Of a stretch of DNA of 64,000 nucleotides, positions 9,435 to 17,646 are shown piece after piece (the first letter of the stretch is position 1; each line of letters begins with the position of its first letter). The position numbers were made by a program, and so were the translations under genes. The stretch comes from Phycisphaerales bacterium (lineage in GTDB: Bacteria > Planctomycetota > Phycisphaerae > Phycisphaerales > UBA1924). The stretch lies in the NCBI GenBank assembly GCA_020847175.1, contig JADLCM010000001.1, positions 62,001 through 126,000 of the forward strand. The letters are read 5' to 3'. Under the pieces are notes generated by a model. That model saw nothing but the letters and a program-made list of their open reading frames with translations. It was not told where the DNA came from and searched no databases.

Positions 9435-9440
9435 TAGCCT
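9435..9440 (+). promoter_or_regulatory. -10-like TAGCCT, possible leaderless start of GH31 gene
   Basis: TAGCCT lies six bases before the ATG at 9447 and no Shine-Dalgarno sequence intervenes. It is the weakest match among the -10-like hexamers found in this position in the window. Confidence 0.3.
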
Positions 9441-9446
9441 CGCCCC

Positions 9447-11543
9447 ATGACCACGGCGATCTGGAAGTCGTTTCGCGGTTGGGCGGCGTGCTGGCGGGCG
9501 CCCCACGAGGGCGAAGCGCTGGGCGAAGGCATCACTCGGTACAGGGACCCTGCGATGGCGCGGTCGCCGCGCCGTCCGTTTCCGGGGTATGACAGGACAC
9601 CGGAAGTTGCGGGCGGGGCGGGCGCGCCGGCCCTTTCGATGAGGTTTGCTTCGGTCGATCACCTGCACCTGCTGTGCGTGATCGTGAAGGCTGACTTCTA
9701 CGGCCTGGGCATGCACGCGGGCCCGCTGCGGCTGAACGACCGGGTCATCAGCTGCTGGAACACCGACGCGTGGGGGTATGACGACAGATCGGCGAGCCTG
9801 TACCAGAGCCATCCGTGGGTGCTGGCGGTGCATCCGGACGGGAGCGCCTTCGGGCTGCTGGTGGAGACGACGGAGCGCTGCCACTTTCGGTTCATCCGGG
9901 GCATCGAGTGCGTGAGCGAGGGGGGATATTCGCCCCCGGTGGTGCTCATCGAGGGCGAGTCCGCCGAGCAGGTGCTGGTGCGGCTGGCGTCGCTCGTCGG
10001 GCGGATGCCCCTGCCTCCGAAGTGGGCGCTGGGGTATCACCAGTGCCGCTACTCGTACGAAACGGCGGCGCGAGCGCTGGAGGTGGCACGGGAGTTCCGG
10101 CGGAGGCACATCCCGTGCGATGCGATCTGGCTGGACATCGACTACATGCGGGGCTTCCGGTGCTTCACGTTTGACCCGGTGCGGTTTCCGAACCCCGAGC
10201 ATCTCACGGGTGAACTTCGGGCGGAGGGGTTCCAGAGCGTGTGGATGATCGACCCCGGCATCAAGGCCGAGCCGGGGTATGAGATCTACGACTCGGGGCG
10301 TTCGTGCTTCATCCGCGGCGCCGGGGGCGAGGAGGTGCAGGGCAAGGTGTGGCCCGGGGTGTGCGCATTTCCCGACTTCACCAGCGACCGCGTGCGGGCG
10401 TGGTGGGCCGGATTGCAGCCGCCGTTTCTGGCGCGAGGCGCGGGCGGGCTGTGGAACGACATGAACGAGCCGGCGATCTTCGAGGCGCCCGGCAAGACGA
10501 TGGCGCCCGATGCGCGGCACCAGGCGGATGCGGACCTCGGCGGGCCGGGCCCGCACAGCCGGTATCACAACATCTACGGCATGCAGATGGTCCGCGCAAC
10601 GCGGGAGGGGATGCGGGCGGCCCGCCCGGAGCGACGCCCCTTCGTGCTCTCGCGGGCGAACTTCGTGGGCGGGCATCGTTACGCGGCGGCGTGGACGGGG
10701 GACAACACGAGCAACTGGCGTCATCTGGGGTGGTCGATTCCGATGGCGCTGAATCTCGGGATGTCGGGCCAGCCCTTCGCGGGGCCTGACATCGGGGGGT
10801 TCTCGGGCAACGCGGATGCGGAGCTCTTCGCGCGGTGGATGGGGATCGGGGCGCTCCTGCCGTTGGCGCGGGGGCACAGCGAGAAGGGCACGAAGGACCA
10901 CGAACCGTGGAGTTTCGGGCCGGAGTGCGAGAGGGCGTGCCGCCTGGCGCTGGAGCGCCGGATGCGGCTGATGCCGTACCTGTACACGGTGTTCGAAGAG
11001 GCGTCGCGCACGGGCCTGCCGGTGGTGCGGCCGCTCTTCATGGCCGATGCGCGTGATGCCGGGCTCAGGGCGAGGGCGGACGGCTTCTTGCTGGGGAGCG
11101 ATGTGCTGGTGGAGTGTGATGTGGAGGCCGCGGGGGAGGGCGGGCCGGCGGTGCGTCCGGAGTGGCCGGCGTTCGAACCGGTGGAGACGGACCGTGCGCT
11201 GCCGCGCCTGCGGGCGCGTCCGGGGTCGGTGATCCCGCTGGGGCCGGTGATGGAGTTCGCCGGGCATGGTCCGTGCGAGCCGCTGACGCTGTTCGTCGCG
11301 CCCGGGGCGGACGGGAGCGCGCGGGGCACGTTGTACGAAGATGCGGGCGAGGGCACGGAGTTTGAGCGCGGGGAGTTCCGGCGGATCGAGTTCAGTTGGA
11401 GCCGGGCAGACGCGGGGCATGTCGAGCAGCGTGTGACGGAGGGGGACTGGGCGCTGCCGAAGCGGACCATCGACATCGTGGTGCTGGACGACGAGGCCGA
11501 GCCCGAGACGGCGGGCGTTCAATCGACCCGGGCGTTGGTGTAG
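9447..11543 (+). CDS. Glycoside hydrolase family 31 (alpha-glucosidase/alpha-xylosidase type)
   Basis: This 698-residue enzyme hydrolyses alpha-linked sugars by a retaining mechanism. The (beta/alpha)8 barrel begins near residue 190 with LPPKWALGYHQCRYSY and continues with CDAIWLDIDYM. The nucleophile is Asp338 in GLWNDMNEPAIF and the acid/base is Asp419 in WTGDNTSNW. The downstream blocks GQPFAGPDIGGF and MPYLYTVFEEA are also typical. The N-terminal domain is the family's beta-sandwich, and a short C-terminal beta domain carries LYEDAGEGTEF. No signal peptide is visible, so it is probably cytoplasmic and may act on storage glucans. Its last 25 bases overlap the convergent yebC gene. An exact sugar specificity cannot be assigned from sequence. 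Confidence 0.93.
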   Translation: MTTAIWKSFRGWAACWRAPHEGEALGEGITRYRDPAMARSPRRPFPGYDRTPEVAGGAGAPALSMRFASVDHLHLLCVIVKADFYGLGMHAGPLRLNDRVISCWNTDAWGYDDRSASLYQSHPWVLAVHPDGSAFGLLVETTERCHFRFIRGIECVSEGGYSPPVVLIEGESAEQVLVRLASLVGRMPLPPKWALGYHQCRYSYETAARALEVAREFRRRHIPCDAIWLDIDYMRGFRCFTFDPVRFPNPEHLTGELRAEGFQSVWMIDPGIKAEPGYEIYDSGRSCFIRGAGGEEVQGKVWPGVCAFPDFTSDRVRAWWAGLQPPFLARGAGGLWNDMNEPAIFEAPGKTMAPDARHQADADLGGPGPHSRYHNIYGMQMVRATREGMRAARPERRPFVLSRANFVGGHRYAAAWTGDNTSNWRHLGWSIPMALNLGMSGQPFAGPDIGGFSGNADAELFARWMGIGALLPLARGHSEKGTKDHEPWSFGPECERACRLALERRMRLMPYLYTVFEEASRTGLPVVRPLFMADARDAGLRARADGFLLGSDVLVECDVEAAGEGGPAVRPEWPAFEPVETDRALPRLRARPGSVIPLGPVMEFAGHGPCEPLTLFVAPGADGSARGTLYEDAGEGTEFERGEFRRIEFSWSRADAGHVEQRVTEGDWALPKRTIDIVVLDDEAEPETAGVQSTRALV

Positions 11544-12262
11544 ACGCGCTGCACATCGTCGTTGTCTTCGAGGGCATCGACGAGATCGGCGAGGGTCTCG
11601 GCCTGCTCGGCCGAGATGGGCACGGTGTCAGCGGCGATCTTGGTGAGTTCGGACAGTTCGACGCGCACGCCGGCGGCTTCGAGCGCGCGGCGCACGGCCA
11701 TGAGCGCCGTGGGGGCGCAGTGAACCTCGAAGGGGGCGGGCTCATCATCGTCGCCCGGCTCGGGGGGGATGACATCATCGGCGCCGGCCTCGATTGCGAG
11801 GTCCATGAGGCGTTCTTCGGTCATGCCTGCGCCGGGCACGATGATGCGCCCGACCGAACGGAAGACGTGGGCGACGCAGCCCGTGGCGCCCAGGGCGCCG
11901 CCGGAGTCGGAGAAGGCGAGGCGCACATCGCCGGCGGTGCGGGCGCGGTTGTCGGTGAGGCCCTCGACGACGATGGCGACACCCCCGGGGCCGTAGCCCT
12001 CGTAGGTGACGTTTTCGAAGGCGTCGCCCGCGCCCGCGCCGGCCCCCTTGTCGATGGCGCGCTGGATGGTGTCCTTGGGCATGTTGGCGTAGCGGGCTTC
12101 TTCGACGGCGTAGCGGAGCGTGATGTTGGAATCGGGATCGGGCCCGCCGTGGCGGGCGGCGACCATGATCGCGCGCGAGCACTTGGACCAGATCTTCGTC
12201 TTTTTCTTCTCGACCGCGGCCTTGCGGTGCTTGATCTTCGACCACTTGTTGTGTCCGGCCAT
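11519..12262 (-). CDS. yebC: YebC/PmpR-family protein
   Basis: The 247-residue protein begins MAGHNKWSKIKHRKA, which is diagnostic of the YebC family. It continues with the conserved PKDTIQRAIDKGAG and YEGYGPGGVAIVVE blocks and ends in an acidic C-terminal domain. Family members bind DNA as transcriptional regulators (PmpR) or, as shown more recently, aid translation of difficult motifs such as polyproline. Which applies here is open. The start at 12262 is set by the conserved N-terminus and an AGGA box about six bases upstream; the longer open frame above it is not coding. It follows the TPR lipoprotein gene by 100 bp, and its 3' end overlaps the GH31 gene tail to tail. Confidence 0.95.
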   Translation of the reverse strand: MAGHNKWSKIKHRKAAVEKKKTKIWSKCSRAIMVAARHGGPDPDSNITLRYAVEEARYANMPKDTIQRAIDKGAGAGAGDAFENVTYEGYGPGGVAIVVEGLTDNRARTAGDVRLAFSDSGGALGATGCVAHVFRSVGRIIVPGAGMTEERLMDLAIEAGADDVIPPEPGDDDEPAPFEVHCAPTALMAVRRALEAAGVRVELSELTKIAADTVPISAEQAETLADLVDALEDNDDVQRVYTNARVD

Positions 12263-12362
12263 GTCAATCCTGCCTGAATGACCGGGCCCGCGGAGGGGCC
12301 CCGGTGTGCCGTCGCGATCAAACTCGGAACAAGCAACGGGCCTTCGGGCGAGCGCCAGAGGG

Positions 12363-15300
12363 TCAGTTCGGAGGGCGCACGAGGGGTGCGACCGGAGGGG
12401 GGACGCCGGATGCTGCGGCGTCGAGGCGCGCGTGGAGCCCGGCGATGCGCTCCTCGGCGGCGGCGCGGAGGCGCGCCTGGGGAGAGCCGCCAGGGCCCTC
12501 GGGGATGCGGGTGAGTTCAAGTTCCGCCCGAGCGAGGGCCTGGCTCCAGCGCGACGCGGCCTCGTCGCGCCGGTTGACCTGCCAGAGGGCATCGCCGAGG
12601 TGCTCGAGAACCTCGGCGCTCGCATCGTCGCCAGCGAGCGTCGCGGCGCGGGTGAGCAGCGTGACGGCGCTCTCGCGCACCACGGCGCCCGCCTCGTCAA
12701 CATCATCGCGCAGCACGCCGAGGCGATACCGGACCCACCCGAGCGAATCAATGATGCCGGGGTTCTCGGGCAAGGCCCGGGCGGCGCGGACGAGCATGCG
12801 CTCGGCATCGTCGAGGCGTTCGCCCTTGAGGGCGAGGCGGTAGCCGTGGTCATTGCTCGCCCAGACGTGTTCCGGGTCGAGCGCGAGGCACCGCTCGTGC
12901 ATCTCGTCGGCGAGGTCATCTCGGCCAAAGAACGAGAGCAGGCCCGCCAGACGGTAGAGGAGATCGGCCCTGGGATCGGCGGGCGCGGGGCCTTCCGGCG
13001 TTGACCCGAGTGTCTTGACGATCTCGCGTGCGAGGTCACCATCGGGCAGGCGGTCCGCGAGGCCGCGGACGAGGGCATCATCGCCGGCCTGGGCGGCCAG
13101 CCTGATCCACGAGTCCCAGATTTCCGCGGTGGCGAGGGGGTCGGAGGTGACGAGCGGGCCCATGGCCGCGGCGGCGTCGGTGAGTCGCTCCGCTTCGACA
13201 AGGGCACGCACCGGGGCGTAGCGGAGCGCCCGGGCCTGGGAGGGATGATCGTGGGTGGCCTGATCGACGGCGAGACGGATCGCCTCGGCGTCGCGCGGGG
13301 CACGCAGAGCGAGCACGGACAGGCGGTAGGCGTGCGAAGCGGGACCCACCTCGCATCCGTGCGCGAGCGCGGCGGCGCAGAGGGCCTCCCAGCGCCGGGC
13401 CATTGCTTCATCGCGCAGGGCGGCGGTCTGCGCGGCGGCATCGTCCACGGCCCGCCCGAGGGCCGCGCGCTGCCCGGGCAGCAACCCGCACCAGGCGGGG
13501 ATCGCCTCGGCGGCATCGGCAAAGGCTGCCAGCTCGCCCTGCTCGGCGTAGAACGAGGCCCGCTCGATGAGCACGGGCAGGGACGGGGGCGAAGATTCGA
13601 GACGTGCCCGGCGGAGCGCATCGGCCCCCGGCACATCACGCTGCGCGGACCGGGTGAATGCCTCGAGTTCGACCGCGAAGAGGCTGGACACGGGGGCGAG
13701 TTGGACCAGGGCCTCGCGGGCTTCGTCGAGTCGGCCGGAGATACGGAGCGCCCGCGCCCGGGCGGCCGTCGCCCGCTCCGGGTCGCCCCCTTCACGGGCG
13801 ATTTCGTCTGCGAGGGCCATGGCGCGGGCGGCGCCGGGGCCGGGCTCACGGCGCTGCCAAGCCTCCAGGACCTGCCAAAGCGATTCGGACGCGCCGGGCA
13901 CGCCCCACCGTTCGCGGGCAAGGGCCTCGGCCCGTTCGGCGGCCTGGGGGAACATGCCGCGCTGCGCGAACTCGCCGGTGACGGCGCGGCGGACGACGGT
14001 TGAACCGGGGAGGTCATCGCGCAGGCGCGTGGCGATCTCGTTGAGGGCGGCCTGGTCGGGCTGCGGGCCGCGAGGAAGGTGCCGCTGCATCCGGGCCAGG
14101 AGGAGCGAGCCGTCAAAGGGGTCTGTGTCGGAGCGTGCATCCTGGATGACCCAGGCACGTTCGGGCTCACCACGCGACAGGGCGAGGGTGGTTGCGGAAC
14201 GTGCCCACCAGGCCGGAAACTCGGCCTGCGGTCCGCGCGCGAGGGCGTCGTCCGCCAGGCGAGCCGCCTCGTCGAAGCGCTGGACCGCCACGAGCGCTTC
14301 AAAGGCCCAGGGCGAGGCGGGGGCAGCGGCGATGAGGTCATCACACGCCAGGCGTGCCTGTTCAAGTTCGCCGAGCGCCGCGAGGGCCTGCACGCGCGCG
14401 AGCGCTGCTTCGGAGGCGATGCCGGGGTCGCCCGCGCCTGCGAGGTGCACCAAGGCGGCTTCAGGATGCTCACGGAGCAGTTCAAGTCGGGCGGCAAGCA
14501 GTGCGCCGGCGGGCTGGTGCAGCGCGGCGAGCGCCTCAAAGATCGGCGCGAGGGAGGGTGAAACCTGGCGCATCGCCTGGGCGATCGCGCCTGCCGAACG
14601 CGGCGCGGCCCCGACCGCGCGGAGGGCCCGGGCCACGCGGGCGGAATCGCTCTCGCCGGGGCCGGGCCAGAGAAGGTCGAAGGCAAGGTCGGGTTCGGCG
14701 GGAAATCTGCGCATCGCCTCGGTGAGCACATGCTCGCGCTCTTCCGGAGAGGAGGCGGCCGCCTGCACGCGGGCACGCCAGAGCAGGAATGCATCCCCTC
14801 GGCGGGCATCGTCGCTGTCGCACGCTTCGAGGGCCCCGTCACCGAAGGCGACGCCGGTTGCGTCGCGCAGGCCCCGGAGGAGAATCACCAGCCGATCATC
14901 GAGCAGCCCGGCGCGGGCTCTCAGGGCGTCCAGGGCGGCGGCGCGGGCTTCGTCCGCGCGCCCGTCGAGAAGCAGGGCCCGGGCGAGCCGGTCGGTGAGG
15001 AGTTCATCGCCCCCCCGGCGGGATTCGATCGCCTGCCTGGCCGTGTCCGCCGCGCGGCTCCAGAGGCCGAGGCGTGCGAAGCCGTCGGAGACCTCGGTCC
15101 ACTGCTGACCGGCGCGCTGGAGCATTTCGCCGAGTTCGCGCCGGTAGGCGGAGCGGGCCACGACCGCGAGCCCGTCCTCGTGGGCGACGGCGCAGGCTTC
15201 GGCGGCCGCGGCGACGCGACCTGCGGCGATGAGCAAGGAGGTGAGATTGGCATGGATCAGCCTGCGCGGCCCGGGGTCGCCGACCGGGGGCTGCGCTGCG

Positions 15301-15893
15301 CCGAAGGCGAGACGGGCGAGCGCCTCGTCTCGCTTCCCGGCGGTGAGAAGTTCGGAGGCCAGGAGCAGCACGGTGCGTGAATCGTGAGCCCCGAGGTCCA
15401 TGGCGCGCGTGAGCGCTTCGGCCCCGCCCGAACGGTCGCCGGTCGCAATGAGCACTTCGCCGAGTTCGCGCCAGGGCTCGGGGGCGTCGGGGTCCAGCCG
15501 GGTTGCTTCGCGGAGGGGCTCGATAGCCCCCTGGGCATCGCCGGCGAGCATGGTCATGCGCCCGCGCGAGTAGGCGGACATCGCCACCTCGGAGCCTGAC
15601 CATGCGGGCCGGGCGGGCGAGGCGGGCGGAACCCAGGCGAGGGTGTGCAGCACCTCTGCGAGGGGGAGCATCGCCGCGCTGTACTCCGGCGTGCCGGGCG
15701 AGATCGGTTGGCCCATGGAGAGGGTTGGAAGCGAGCGGAGCACGTCCGGGCCGAGATCGACGGCCGGTTCACGGAGCGTGGCGCGGAGGGCAACCTGCGC
15801 GGGCCCGGGTTCAGCGCCACCCGCGCATGAAGCGAGCAGCAACGGCCCGGCGAGCCAGAGTGCCCGCGTCGGATTGAGCGATCTTGCATCCAT
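12363..15893 (-). CDS. Large TPR-repeat lipoprotein
   Basis: A 1176-residue predicted lipoprotein. The N-terminus RALWLAGPLLLASCAGG contains a lipobox (LLASC), so it should be lipid-anchored. Most of the chain is alpha-helical repeats of tetratricopeptide type, clearest near residues 110-180 (GAIEPLREATRLDPDAPEPW) and again near 1000-1090 (DDLADEMHERCLALDPEHVW). Such scaffolds mediate protein-protein contacts; the partner is unknown. The start is fixed by the signal peptide and a GAGGAG site; the in-frame codons back to 16076 are not signal-like. It starts only 33 bp after the HhH-type gene ends and may belong to the nusA-infB transcription unit. Confidence 0.8.
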   Translation of the reverse strand: MDARSLNPTRALWLAGPLLLASCAGGAEPGPAQVALRATLREPAVDLGPDVLRSLPTLSMGQPISPGTPEYSAAMLPLAEVLHTLAWVPPASPARPAWSGSEVAMSAYSRGRMTMLAGDAQGAIEPLREATRLDPDAPEPWRELGEVLIATGDRSGGAEALTRAMDLGAHDSRTVLLLASELLTAGKRDEALARLAFGAAQPPVGDPGPRRLIHANLTSLLIAAGRVAAAAEACAVAHEDGLAVVARSAYRRELGEMLQRAGQQWTEVSDGFARLGLWSRAADTARQAIESRRGGDELLTDRLARALLLDGRADEARAAALDALRARAGLLDDRLVILLRGLRDATGVAFGDGALEACDSDDARRGDAFLLWRARVQAAASSPEEREHVLTEAMRRFPAEPDLAFDLLWPGPGESDSARVARALRAVGAAPRSAGAIAQAMRQVSPSLAPIFEALAALHQPAGALLAARLELLREHPEAALVHLAGAGDPGIASEAALARVQALAALGELEQARLACDDLIAAAPASPWAFEALVAVQRFDEAARLADDALARGPQAEFPAWWARSATTLALSRGEPERAWVIQDARSDTDPFDGSLLLARMQRHLPRGPQPDQAALNEIATRLRDDLPGSTVVRRAVTGEFAQRGMFPQAAERAEALARERWGVPGASESLWQVLEAWQRREPGPGAARAMALADEIAREGGDPERATAARARALRISGRLDEAREALVQLAPVSSLFAVELEAFTRSAQRDVPGADALRRARLESSPPSLPVLIERASFYAEQGELAAFADAAEAIPAWCGLLPGQRAALGRAVDDAAAQTAALRDEAMARRWEALCAAALAHGCEVGPASHAYRLSVLALRAPRDAEAIRLAVDQATHDHPSQARALRYAPVRALVEAERLTDAAAAMGPLVTSDPLATAEIWDSWIRLAAQAGDDALVRGLADRLPDGDLAREIVKTLGSTPEGPAPADPRADLLYRLAGLLSFFGRDDLADEMHERCLALDPEHVWASNDHGYRLALKGERLDDAERMLVRAARALPENPGIIDSLGWVRYRLGVLRDDVDEAGAVVRESAVTLLTRAATLAGDDASAEVLEHLGDALWQVNRRDEAASRWSQALARAELELTRIPEGPGGSPQARLRAAAEERIAGLHARLDAAASGVPPPVAPLVRPPN

Positions 15894-15925
15894 GCCCGCT
15901 CCTCGTGCCCGCGGCCAGCGCGGAC

Positions 15926-16603
15926 CTACGCCGATTCGCCCGACCGCGCGCTGCGCGTGGCCGAGCGGCGGGGCCTGGAGGGCCTGCCGCGCCCGTCCGC
16001 GGCGGCCTCGCACCCGCGCTCGATGAGAAGGTAGGGCTCGATGAGTTCGCCGGCGCGAAACTGGCGCTCGATCCACCCCGAGAGGTCGCCCTCGACGATC
16101 ACGCCCGCGCCCTTGAGATAGCCCGCCAACCGCTCATCGGCGGGGAAGACATGCCCGCCGTGGACGAGGAGCATGAGCCGCGCGGAGACGAACGGGACCA
16201 TGCCGTCGAGTGCGTCGAGGGCGGCCCGGGCGTCGCGCTTGGGCATGGCGCTGACGGGCGCGAGGCTCACTTCGTGCTCCTTGGCGTACACGGCGTTGAG
16301 TGCGGCGATGAGCCGCTCGGCGCGTTCCAGGCCGCGCGGGTAGCGCGGGCCGAGGATGCGGGCGACATCTTCGGGGGTGCAGACGCGCAGTTCGTTGCAG
16401 TCGACGAGCTCGGAGACGAGTCGCCGGGCGGCCCCGAGGGCCGAGGGCTGAGATGCCTCCCAGAGCAGGAAGGCGAAGAGGAGTTCGCTGACGCCGCGCT
16501 CGAGCCCGGCAAAGACCTGGACGGGCTCGTGCGTGACCGGCCCGGCGGCCGCCTGGGCCTTGAGGAGCGCCTTGAGCTTGCGGGCCGGGTCGGGGCTGGT
16601 CAT
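15926..16603 (-). CDS. Degenerate HhH-GPD (endonuclease III-like) protein
   Basis: The 225-residue protein resembles the helix-hairpin-helix-GPD DNA glycosylase fold without being a canonical enzyme. Residues 75-130 follow the endonuclease III helix pattern (ARILGPRYP, then RAERLIAALNAVYAKEH). Residues 131-142 (ALDGMVPFVSAR) sit where the hairpin LPGVGxKTA belongs, and FPADERL (Asp156) aligns with the catalytic-aspartate segment. The catalytic lysine position appears to be Phe and no 4Fe-4S cysteine set follows. It may be a non-catalytic DNA or rRNA binder. The start overlaps the rbfA stop (ATGA), placing it in the nusA-infB-rbfA operon. The tail is Arg/Ser-rich. The fold assignment is by eye and needs a profile search. 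Confidence 0.55.
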   Translation of the reverse strand: MTSPDPARKLKALLKAQAAAGPVTHEPVQVFAGLERGVSELLFAFLLWEASQPSALGAARRLVSELVDCNELRVCTPEDVARILGPRYPRGLERAERLIAALNAVYAKEHEVSLAPVSAMPKRDARAALDALDGMVPFVSARLMLLVHGGHVFPADERLAGYLKGAGVIVEGDLSGWIERQFRAGELIEPYLLIERGCEAAADGRGRPSRPRRSATRSARSGESA

Positions 16604-17007
16604 GGGGCAGGCTCCGACGCGGGCGGATCGGGCTCGGCCTGAGGCGGCGCGGGGGGCGCCGCTTCGTGCTCATCGGCCGCCTGAGCCAGAGCCCCCAAGA
16701 CCTTCGCCTGGCGCTTGAGGGAGCCGTCAAGCCGGAACTGGAGCGCGGGCATGCGCTTGATCGCCATGAGTTCGCCGGCCTCGCGCCGAATGTGGGCGGC
16801 AGCGGCCTGGAGCCCGTGGAAGGTGAGTTCCTGACGTTCTTCGGGGTAGATGCTGACGCGCAGCGTGGCCTGCTGGAGATCGTCGGACATGGTGACTTCG
16901 GTGATGGTGATGAGCCCACGGATGCGGGGGTCGGCGAGCCCGCGGCTGATGACTTCCTGCACGGCGGCGCGAAGCGTAGAGGAGACCTGGCTGGTGCGCC
17001 GGTTCAT
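16600..17007 (-). CDS. rbfA: Ribosome-binding factor A
   Basis: The 135-residue protein matches RbfA, the 30S maturation factor that binds the 16S rRNA 5' helix region. The type-II KH fold is seen as RTSQVSSTLRAAVQEVISR, then DPRIRGLITITEVTMSDDL, LRVSIYPEE and IRREAGELMAIKRMPALQF. Length is typical for the family except for an acidic, Pro/Ala-rich tail after residue 115. It sits in the classic nusA-infB-rbfA order. Its start overlaps the stop of the upstream DUF503 gene, and its stop overlaps the HhH gene start, both as ATGA, so translation of all three is probably coupled. Confidence 0.95.
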   Translation of the reverse strand: MNRRTSQVSSTLRAAVQEVISRGLADPRIRGLITITEVTMSDDLQQATLRVSIYPEERQELTFHGLQAAAAHIRREAGELMAIKRMPALQFRLDGSLKRQAKVLGALAQAADEHEAAPPAPPQAEPDPPASEPAP

Positions 17008-17396
17008 GCGTCGCCCTCCGAAAGCCCGGCCTCGGCGGCGCGGGAGCGCATCTCGGCGTTGATCGCCTCGATGTCAGGTTCTTCGCCCGGCTCAAGATCG
17101 GCGATCTGTTCCTCGCGGATGATCTGGCGGCGGGAGGCGATGAGTTCGGCCCCGAGTGCGGCGCGCACCTTGCCGGCGACGGCGTCGAGCACCTCGCCGA
17201 CCCGGCGGCCTTCCTTGCCCGCCAGGGCGATGGCCAGCGTGGCGCGATCGGCGCGGTCCGCATCGCCGACCTCCGCGACGCTGACGAGGTGCTCGCGGTG
17301 CAGGCGATCGCGCAACGAATGAACGACGCGGCGCTTGTCCTTGATCGACTCCGCCCCGTGGATCGCGAGTTCTACCTGCAGCACGCCGATCACCAT
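17004..17396 (-). CDS. DUF503 (YlxP-like) protein
   Basis: The 130-residue protein shows the DUF503 pattern: an N-terminal strand (VIGVLQVELAIHGAESIKDK) followed by RRVVHSLRDRLHREHLVSVAEVG, with a long acidic C-terminal extension (residues 90-130). YlxP-like genes usually sit between infB and rbfA, as here, and are thought to act around ribosome function, though no biochemical role is firmly established. I chose the ATG at 17396 because the family begins directly at this strand; upstream codons to 17489 are not family-like. No Shine-Dalgarno sequence is evident. The 250-bp gap to infB may hold a separate promoter. The stop overlaps the rbfA start. Confidence 0.85.
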   Translation of the reverse strand: MVIGVLQVELAIHGAESIKDKRRVVHSLRDRLHREHLVSVAEVGDADRADRATLAIALAGKEGRRVGEVLDAVAGKVRAALGAELIASRRQIIREEQIADLEPGEEPDIEAINAEMRSRAAEAGLSEGDA

Positions 17397-17646
17397 GAAC
17401 ACGTTCCGCGTTGAATCAACACCCGGCCCCAACTCTCCGACGCCCACCCGGGCACCACACATCCGCCCGAGAATCGCCGACCGGCACACCCCCGCTTCGT
17501 CACGCCGCCCCGCCGGTTGGTTTCCTCGAAGTTGCGAGGCGAAGGGGACGGCTCACGCACGACCGGGGCGGACGACCCTCCGAAGGGCTCCCCCCGGACG
17601 GGGGCCGGAACCGGCATCGGCGCGGCGGTGATTCTCCCGCGGGCGC

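Noticed and set aside
9384..11522. A 712-codon minus-strand frame opposite the GH31 gene
   Set aside because: Arg/Pro-rich antisense shadow.
12263..14842. N-terminal extension of the yebC frame through the TPR gene
   Set aside because: The conserved YebC N-terminus begins at 12262; the extension is a shadow of the TPR lipoprotein gene.
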